A stretch of 64,000 nt of DNA from Numida meleagris (Eukaryota > Chordata > Aves > Galliformes > Numididae). Positions within the stretch are counted from its first letter, which is position 1, and each line of letters starts with the position of its first letter. Positions 51,670 through 64,000 of this stretch are shown here, one piece after another. Where the stretch lies: the NCBI RefSeq assembly GCF_002078875.1, contig NC_034409.1, positions 106,373,250-106,437,249 on the forward strand, in the 5' to 3' direction. A model generated the notes under the pieces. The model was not told where the DNA came from, made no database searches, and saw only the letters and a list, made by a program, of their open reading frames with translations. Made by a program: the position numbers and the translations under genes.

Positions 51670-54031
51670 TATAGAAGCTCTCAAAGCAGCCATGTGAACC
51701 ATGATTTCATGCACTAGGACTGCAAAAGCCAAAGCTGCTTTGTATTTGCACAGATACTAGCCACGATTTAGCCAGCCATTGATTGTTTCACCTAAACATC
51801 TCCATCTCTTGTGGGTGATGGTCTGAGCAATTGCACGCAGCCCCCAAAGCACTGGCTTCCTCTGCTTCTCTCTTTTATGTACTGGGCTTAATCAGTAGGG
51901 CACGCCATTCTCTGAACTGTCTGTTAATGGCATTTACTGATCCGAGACACATAGTGTGCTCCCTTGTTTACTGCTAATGCATCCTGTCTTAAAAGAGGGA
52001 CTGCTGTTAGATTCTGCAGGCCTAACTGCATGCGCTGAAAATAAAAGAACCAAATCACTATCTGCAATGTCTCTGCTGCTGCACAATGTTTCCATATACT
52101 TGTAGGTTCATTAGTTACCAAAACGGACCCAATGTCCAAAGATCTTCAGAATCTTACCACAACAGTGTCACAGTGTAAATGCTGCTGCGCACCTTCCCCA
52201 GCCTCAGTCCCCACTTCTCCTCTTTGCAATACATCGCTGGTAACCCGCAGGCTCCCTGATACTATTCTGAGAGCTCCCTCAAAATAAGAGAGGAGTTAAA
52301 ATGCCAAGAGTGCATCACCTATCTATCAGATTACGTCATTTTAGCTTCTATTGTGAGGGGAAGGGATCATGCCCTTATCATAGGAACCACCCTGTAAACC
52401 TAGGATGGGGAAGCTCAGTTCTCTGCCCAAGGGGATGCATTTGCTTATGTATTTTTAAAGAGGAAACATTTTTGTTGTGGCAATAGCATAACAGCTACAA
52501 GAGTATAGTAACACAAGCTGTTACATTCATTGTTAAAGTGGGGCGTGGTAGAAAGCCTGTCTTGCAGGCTGTGCATTATCTAGAAGCACTTACCCAGTCC
52601 ACTACTTCTCCTATGCTTTTAGAACTTGGTCCTGAGCTATTGCTCTTGTTTAGACCCTATGTGATCAAAAGTGATCCTTGTCCTCAGGTAACACTGTGAG
52701 AAGTTGAACACAACTAAATCACTGGAGCTAAAAGTTTCAGATTTAGAAGAGATGGGACTTCAACAGAAGGACTTTGAAAATTATTCCAATAAGTAGTTTG
52801 ATTGGCTTCATACTAACTTCTTCACCAATATTCCATGATTGTACACAAGGAGTCGATTTTACATCACCATTCTGTTATCATAGTGTTGATGTCCTCTTTT
52901 CTTTGCGTCCTTTGTACAATGCACTGATTTGAAGTTAGGGCAGCATACTCCATACTTCCATTATTGTGTTCATGCACACTTGCTTTCTATACATACTTGC
53001 TATATGGACTTATACACATTGCTAACAACACAAACCAACTTGAAATAAAGTGAATCACCTTTTAAGAAGAATTCTAACAAACGTATATAAAAGTATTTCA
53101 AATATAACTGAATGCAAAAAGCAAGAGCATGGCTTCTTCTAAACTCTAACTAAAGACAGCTGCACTGTAAGAAGGAAGACTGGTAGCTTTTGAAAAACCC
53201 AAGTATAAATAAACTCTTATTCAAGCATTAAGGCTCATTCCATACTGTTTTCTGAGGAAGACTTTTGAGCGGATTTTTGCAAGATCTTTTGCATGACTGG
53301 ACACCCATTCTCATCACACAATGCTTCTCTGATTTCTGCATATGGCAACTCTAGTTAGTTTGGAAGATGTGTTTACTTCTTCCTGAAGGATGTGCATGTT
53401 TGGGGGGGATTCAAAAACACATTGCATTGGAGAGAAAGAAATGCAGGAAATGATATAATGAAAGAAGTGTCTGAAGGACCTCAAAACCAGAAGTTTTTCT
53501 CATTCAAACCATTGGCAACATTCAGTCAATAAGATATGAGAAGTTCTATCTTACATGTATGCACAAAGCTGAATTCACACTTCATCTGATCCACACTGTC
53601 GACTGCAAGAAGCATAGAGAAATTAGTAGATTGTTTGATGACAGTATGCACCATGGTCCAAAGGACTCATGAAAGATTCCCCGTCAGAGATTTTCCCCTT
53701 CTGTGTCTGCACAGTTTTCACTTCTGAGAAGAGCCCATTCGGAACTGATCTGCAATTCAAATCCACCAGTAACATTTCACATATTAGGAAAAGATAGATA
53801 CTTCCTGGGAAAAATGAAGAGAATCTATTCAAATAGTTGCAAAATTAAGTATTTTAGAAATAGCCTCTGTTAGGTTTGCATGTTTTCTAAAAGAAACAGG
53901 CTGATACAATTTCATGCAGTTCACAACAGGTGAAGTGCTATCACTTCACCATCAGATAATAAGATGCTTTCTAAATCAATGGCATACATAATCCCTACAA
54001 GATCAGAAACAGCACTTCTGAGCACCACACC

Positions 54032-54051
54032 TTTTTTTTTTTTTTTTTTTT
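54032..54051. repeat. T20 homopolymer run
   Basis: Twenty consecutive T on the plus strand. On the DSCAM sense strand this is an A20 run. No retroposon body was recognised next to it. Confidence 0.9.
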
Positions 54052-54724
54052 GATGCTGCACCCTTCCTCTCAGGGACTTCTTTATCAATTAATTTATGTC
54101 TGAGAAGTGTGAATAGCAGTGGGCTGTTTATATGAGAAGTGTGTCTCATGAGACTGATGAAAAGAAAATCATCACTTAATACTGATGGCTTTTACTGTAG
54201 CTCAGAAAACTATAAATTACATAATAAAAAAAGGAGATAATGACTCACTCCTGCTTTTAAAACGTTTCCAGATCCACTAAAATGCTGTAGAATTGATGTT
54301 GCTATTATTTTTCCACCCTGCCTCTAGAAGGGTCGTTTTTCAGTGGAAATATGAAACTTACAGATGAGGTGTGTAATATAACTTCTTTTTTTGTTTTTTG
54401 CCAGTGCTTCCCATTTTAAGACTACTTTCATTTGCTTGCAATTTGACTTTTGTTTGGATAGCACTTTTCCAGGCCAGGTGTCTGCATCGGGCTGAGTCAT
54501 TTCAGCTGGAAGGTTGCAGCTACAACTATTCAGTCACTTCTGAGACTGAAATATAAGAATATAGTATATTTTCATCCTACCTTAAAATAAAAACATAAAA
54601 AAAATAAAAAGCCATAGTGAGAATCTCAGTAGTCCCACCATAGCTTTCATGTTCAGCAGGTGAAGGCACAAGCATCAGATGCTCTTGCTGTTCCTATGGA
54701 AAGTCATCAAAAGGGTGCCCAAAT

Positions 54725-55300
54725 TTGAATGTACAGAGAAATAGGGGAGATCTTGGGGCTAAGAAATCAGAGAGGGAAACCAGCCTCTCTTACTGGGCAT
54801 GCAGACAGCAGCAGCAAGCAATGGTGCAGAAACTCAAAACATTGCCCAGGATACAAAAAGGGACTTGCAGAATTGGATTTAGGAGAAGCGGGAGAAAGTC
54901 AGAAGGTGGGATCAGGCTTGCAGTGGGATTCAAGAGATCATGGAGGCTGGTAAAGTGAAGTTGAAAACTGGGTGGGAATGTGAGGTCTGGAACAAAAAAG
55001 CAGTGGGGTGGGATAGAGAACTGTCAATGAGTGAAGATCACACAAAGGAGAGAGACTAGAAGCGAGTGGAGATGGAGAAAATGAAGACTGGCAGAAAGTA
55101 AGGAGTGTAACTGGAGGCTGAGAAGAATGTAGAGAGCTCTGAAGGGAAAGACCACTTCTGAGTCATGAAAACAAGGCACTAGGAAAATGAAGGCTGAGAT
55201 GAGAAATATGTGGAAGGCAGACTGATTTTGGAATCCAGAGCAGAAGAGTCAGGATTAGGACAAGGATGAGCTGGAGACAGGTTATACTTAGGAGGGATGA
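54725..55300. repeat. Purine-rich, GGAGACTGG-like degenerate stretch
   Basis: About 570 nt of strongly purine-biased plus strand, with recurring loose words such as GGAGACTGG, GAGACTGG, GAAGACTGGCAGAAA and AACTGGAGGCTGAGAA. It may be an eroded minisatellite. No unit length can be fixed by eye, and the short open frames across it look incidental. Confidence 0.4.
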
Positions 55301-57415
55301 ACACAAAAGCCCACCTCTCCTCCAGAATATTCTTCTCCTATATGTAGGATATCAGCCCGTAATAGTCCTCTGCTGTCACCAGATGTATAAGAACTTCACT
55401 GGCAAACACTAGAGCTGGGTGAAATAAGGACAGAGAAACTAGTGCTACTAAGAATAATTTTGTTCTTGGCAAGGACCTGTGCTGTATCCTTAGCAAGGCT
55501 AGTCTTGATGAGTACTTTTGAGGATGTCAGTAAAAGCTGTTTCCATTTCCAGAAGGAGAAGAGGGTGCTCAGTTTAGTCTACAAAGAAGCTAAAAGGAAG
55601 TTGCATTTAACAGAGGCCAAAGTAAAACACACCGAAAGGTGATTACAGTTGCAAAGGCAAGCACCTGACAGGTATAAAATATTAGAAATTCAATATGCAA
55701 ATAGAGCCATAGCCTCACCCATTTATGTAGGCATTAGAGTGTGGGTAGATTTCATCACTGCCGTCAGAACTCAGAGCTGGCCAATTCATTTGTCTAAATG
55801 AAAAAAATTAATGCCAAGATGGCTTGATTTCCAAAATACTCCTTTAGGATTCAGGCACAGTTCCAACAGTGCTGTGTCTGCCAAGCACAAACCTGCTTAT
55901 TTTCCTGCCAGCCTATCCACTCAAGTTTCCATCAGTTAGCTTAGAAGACTGCTAGCTTCCAAGAAGGAAATTCAGGGACAGAGACAATGGACAGGCAAGG
56001 GATGGAGAGAATGGCATGCCATGTATCTCTGGTCCAGTCATTTGGAGACTGCAGAGCTCTAGGGTACGTGCCCATGCGGTCAAGAATATTAGATCTTCCT
56101 AAAAATGCCGCAACTGATTTAATGTGGTCTTGAATTGACTCCTCTGATCAACAGTGCTAAGAGGTAGCTGCCTCAAGGTCAAGTAATACAGAGATGCTCA
56201 GCATCAAGCTTTTGGCTTCCTGCCAGCCTGTTAGGTGCAGAGAAAAACTCTGGTTCTCTGGCAATCAGGATTTCATTCTGAAGTTTGTCAGAAAACTTTC
56301 TGTTCTATCTGAGATCTTACAGTGATTTCCAGAGAATATCCACAAGATCTTGCTTTTATTTGGATACTTAGAAATATCTCAAAATACTCTACAGAATGGG
56401 CAATCCTCTTTTATTTAATTACATGTTCATGCTATTGCATATCCTTATTTAAATGGTGCTTTTGCTGAAACCTCATTCAAGACAGAATTACGATGCTTTA
56501 TGTACTTGAAAATTTGGAAAGTGGGTGTAAATGAGGCAGAGGATAGCAGATAAGAATGGCCACTTGTAAACGTAATGCAGAAAAGTTGTGCTCGGTAGAG
56601 CCAAATTCTGTATCTACCGTTGTCATAGATCTCTGAGATGATTAAATGGTTTCAGTCCGTCTTTCCCAGCAGGTAACCAGTCTGGATAATGGGGCTTGTT
56701 TAAGAAAAACAAAGAACTTGGAGAAACAAATTTATTTCAATGGGAGCAGTGCTTTGAGCATATAAATGCTATACAACAGTAGGTAAACTGGAAAAAAAAA
56801 ATCAAGCTATAAGCTTCTGAAATTGAACATAAAGATACGTAGATAAAAGATTAGTCTGTGCCACGGCTGCCATTTTCCAAAGAGGTCCTTAATGCCCAGG
56901 TGGGTTTTGAAAAGGAACTCAGTTCTGAAGCACTCTGATACCACAGAGATTATCAGCTCAGAAAAACTCATGAGGAAACTGGTAATTATGTCTTCAGAGC
57001 ATAACATGAAGGAAACAAAATACAAATTCACTGTTCATTAAGTATCGCCCATTCTGAATCACTGGTCTGGGGTCATCCAGGAAGCCTGTAGCAGAAATGA
57101 GAATAAACCAAAGGACCCACAGTGTTGAACATGGGCAATAATCCTCCCTCTGTTTCTCTGGAGAATAAAGAAGCGGAGTGATAATATGAGAAGTCAAACC
57201 TTAAAATAAGGAGATTTGGGCACAGACATTAACTCCCCTTACAATGACATAAATCAGGATTCCTTTAAACTCCTGTATGCAAGCAGAGCCATATTTCTTA
57301 TTTCTCGGAATAAAGCGTGTTTGGAAACTCATCACATTCACTTTGGAATTCATAAAAGGAAAATGACAGCATAAACATTAGCAATATTTTGAAGCAGCAA
57401 GCCACAGCTGACTAA

Positions 57416-57555
57416 CCGTCCCTGGAGGTGTTCAAGAAACATTTAGATGTTGTACTGAGGGACATGGTTTAGTGGGAAATATTGGTGATAGGTAGACAGT
57501 TGGACTGGATGATCTTAAGAGTTCTTTTCCAACCTTGGTGATTCTATGATTCTAC
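57416..57555 (+). mobile_element. CR1 retroposon, short 3' end
   Basis: Begins at CCGTCCCTGGAGGTGTTCAA, runs through GAGGGACATGGTTTAGTGGG and TTGGACTGGATGATCTTAAG, and ends GATTCTATGATTCTACAATC. Close match by eye to the CR1 end at 38152, so both probably belong to a similar subfamily. 5' truncated to about 140 bp and antisense to DSCAM. Confidence 0.9.
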
Positions 57556-59594
57556 AATCTGCTAATAAGTTGGATAAAATCACAATGTGGTTATGGAACA
57601 AAATAATATATAGCCATTTTGGCAAACACTATGCAGTACTAACCTCCAGCTACAGAACCTTGAGAACTATTCAGGTTTATTAATACAAAGCTCAGCTTTG
57701 ATATTTTGGGCTTAGCATACAAGGTCAGGAAAGCAACCTCTTTAAATAAAGCCTTGCCAAGGTCAGGGCATGCTGAAATGTCTAGGACACACTCTGCAGC
57801 CAATTTCAGCAACTCCAGAGCAATACATATGATCCCCATTGATACATCTGCTTTGCATGTGCAATTCACGTTGCAGTTCACCATTCTCATTGCAACTTGC
57901 ACTGCTCTGATGCATCTGCCTTACAGAGCTCTTGCAGGAGAAGGCTGCATCACAGGTGCAGTGGCATCTCACCCACTGGCACTCTTTGAATGAATCACAC
58001 TTCTATGCTAGTTATTCAGAGCACACGCAGTCACTTTCAGATTTCTGTCCTGCCAACAGTCCTGGCAGTTGAGTATCTTTAAGCCATAGGATGCCAAATC
58101 ACTGATAAAAAATGACAGTGCATAATCAAAATTGATGGGACTGACCCATTTGCTTTCTAGGGTGGAACTGTCAAGTTTGAAATCTGAAACCTAATGGAAG
58201 TAACAACAATATTGCAGCTAACTTTCCCAGCAACTAGTAATGTTTTTATCTAACTGCTCATGCCAAGGATGGACCACTGGATTATTTTATGTGGCTACAT
58301 TCATTTTTATCATCACTTGAAGAAAGGCATCATTTAAGAGGCAGCATTCCTCACCAGATTTACCACAGTAAGCTCTCAGTGCAATAGCAACACAATTACT
58401 AATTCAGCATTCGTCTCCTCAGCTCCTTCAGTAGACCTACAATATTTTTGTGACGTCAAGCAGGATACCAGATGTGTGGAAAGAAATGGTTACATTAGCT
58501 TTTTATGATACATGATATGATCAGTGGTCCTGTTGGTCTCAGGTGTGTGAGCCATTACATCTTTCACAGAACAAATTGCTAGTAGCTTAAGGCTAATCCC
58601 CTGACCTGCTGAAATAATTAGCAATCACTTCAGTCCAGACTGAAAACAAGAAAGGGCTAAACAAACTAAACAGAAAGAAAATAAAGGCTCAGATGTCTGT
58701 AACAAAGCAATTTTACTTGTGATCTCTGTGTCTTATCTGAGAACAGATGCAGAAATTGACCCTCCTTCTTCCCTCCTCTCTCCCACCAAAAAAAAAAAAA
58801 AAGTACCCAGGAAAAGCTCCTAAGAACTTCAAGAATGGTGAAATTACACTTCAATTCTTCCTACAGGCTCTCATGGGGTGGACTGTACAGTGGTCCTGTT
58901 GCTCAAAACCAAATGCAACTGCAGTCAGGTTTTTTATCTTTGTGTCCTTGTGAATAGGTCTGACCATTACCAAGATCAGAAAAGGTTGAACATAATCCTA
59001 GGAAAATTTCTGTTCTCATTTATTTCTGAAGTCTTTCAGGTCATCCTCATTTGGGACTATGTTAATAGATTTTAAGCATGCTGTTAGAATTTGAATTCAC
59101 ATTTACTTACAGTATTAACTTTCTACAGCAGCATGAACAGTCAGAAAAACTTGCTTAATCACAATTAATGTTTGTAGTTCCTGTCTCTGTTTATTGACAG
59201 AAACACATGCTTCAAAATTTTCATATTGTTAAAAGTTAGAAAGTTATTGACTAATGAAAATGCAGACTTAGTCATTTAGCAGAGAAAGAGTCACCAGTGA
59301 AATTTAGGTCACAAAATATTTATTCATCTGCCGACCAAACTGCTGTAGTGAAAACTGCCAATAGAAAGCTTGTTTCCGTACAGTCTCCCATTAAGAAGCA
59401 ATAATCTGTTAATTGAATAAAGGAGGGTAAAAACCAAGAGAGAACAAGAAATTGTGCCTACTATCTATGTTGTCATTAAAAATGAACAGAAATCTGAATT
59501 AAACATCTTAAGAATTCATTATCTAACTGCCAATACAATCTTACATATGTTATCTTGTGTTTCTATGAACTACATAGCCATTATCTCAGCTCTA

Positions 59595-60694
<1,100 letters not shown>

Positions 60695-60991
60695 CTCTTA
60701 CGTTTATTCGAGCCTGGTACAGGACGACTCCAGCAGAGTTGTTGGCAGTACAGCGATAAACTCCACCATCTCGGACCTGAGTGTTAGAGATGTTCAGGTA
60801 ACTGACCACATTCCCTTCAGAGGTGATAATCTGGCTGATACGATGACTGCCATCCTTCACAATGGGATCTTCATCCAGTGTCCAAGTGATGGTAGGCAGG
60901 GGGGTCCCCTTCACATTGCACATAAGGGAGACTGGCTCGCCTGGACTCACCACTTTCTCACTGAAGGCAGAAATGATTTTGGGAGTTCCAT
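60695..60991 (-). CDS. DSCAM: DSCAM exon encoding Ig domain 5
   Basis: A 297-nt internal exon, acceptor CCTTGGCAG|ATGGAACT, phase 1 at both ends. The split codon gives Asp, then the domain starts [12 protein letters not shown]. Core residues are Cys24 (SLMCNV), Trp36 (TITWTL) and Cys80 (GGVYRC). Potential N-glycosylation sequons are Asn66-Ile-Ser and Asn83-Asn-Ser. The exon ends AACGTAAGAG|GTGCTT. This donor keeps only GT of the consensus after the junction, and a better-looking GTAAGA sits 7 nt inside the exon. The outer site was chosen because it alone preserves the known junction (NVRG followed by PASIRP) and the reading frame. The domain is part of the straight ectodomain segment after the horseshoe. 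Confidence 0.94.

Positions 60992-64000
<3,009 letters not shown>

Noticed and set aside
51357..51674. 105-codon plus-strand frame
   Set aside because: It is antisense within the mariner element and carries no recognisable product.

Overview
The window is a piece of a bird genome, most likely a galliform (chicken or a close relative). It is AT-rich, has no bacterial gene organisation, and carries many CR1 retroposon fragments with the ATTCTATG-type 3' end plus an internally deleted mariner element of the Galluhop/Mariner1_GG type known from chicken. I recognise one host gene. It is DSCAM (Down syndrome cell adhesion molecule), transcribed from the minus strand, so its 5' side lies at high coordinates and its 3' side at low coordinates. 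Nothing prokaryotic (operon, CRISPR, prophage) is present.

Six DSCAM exons can be placed to the base from their splice sites and from the remembered vertebrate DSCAM protein: 63501-63776 (Ig4), 60695-60991 (Ig5), 59615-59890 (Ig6), 46605-46883 (Ig7), 35732-35851 and 31041-31214 (the two halves of Ig8). Together they hold 1422 nt, or 474 codons. Every exon is a multiple of three and every intron is phase 1, so each Ig domain is a frame-neutral module. The introns are 2509, 804, 12731, 10753 and 4517 bp. At least 31 kb of a further intron fills positions 1-31040. The Ig9 exon was not found there and should lie beyond the low-coordinate end.

The rest is intron with mobile-element debris. There are CR1 pieces at about 1924-2160, 15173-16712, 30089-30165, 33838-34098, 37210-38152, 48800-49255 and 57416-57555. 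An older CR1/L3-like piece lies at 39510-39740. A decayed hAT transposase gene at 29157-30985 is interrupted by a CR1 and ends about 55-70 bp from the Ig8b exon. A 550-bp mariner deletion derivative sits at 51120-51669 with TA target duplications. A tRNA-like SINE relic lies near 47745-47880. Other structures are a 337-nt pure purine tract, a (TTTC)n/(TTCC)n array holding an assembly gap of 25 N, a perfect 35-bp palindrome at 43088-43122, and two related sequence blocks at 11.9 kb and 17.8-18.1 kb that occur in opposite order.

I see no undescribed multi-gene system. The points most worth a second look are the permuted duplicated blocks, the palindrome built from homeodomain-type cores, the hAT fossil beside an exon, the CR1 copy lacking its reverse-transcriptase core, and the weak donor of the Ig5 exon.
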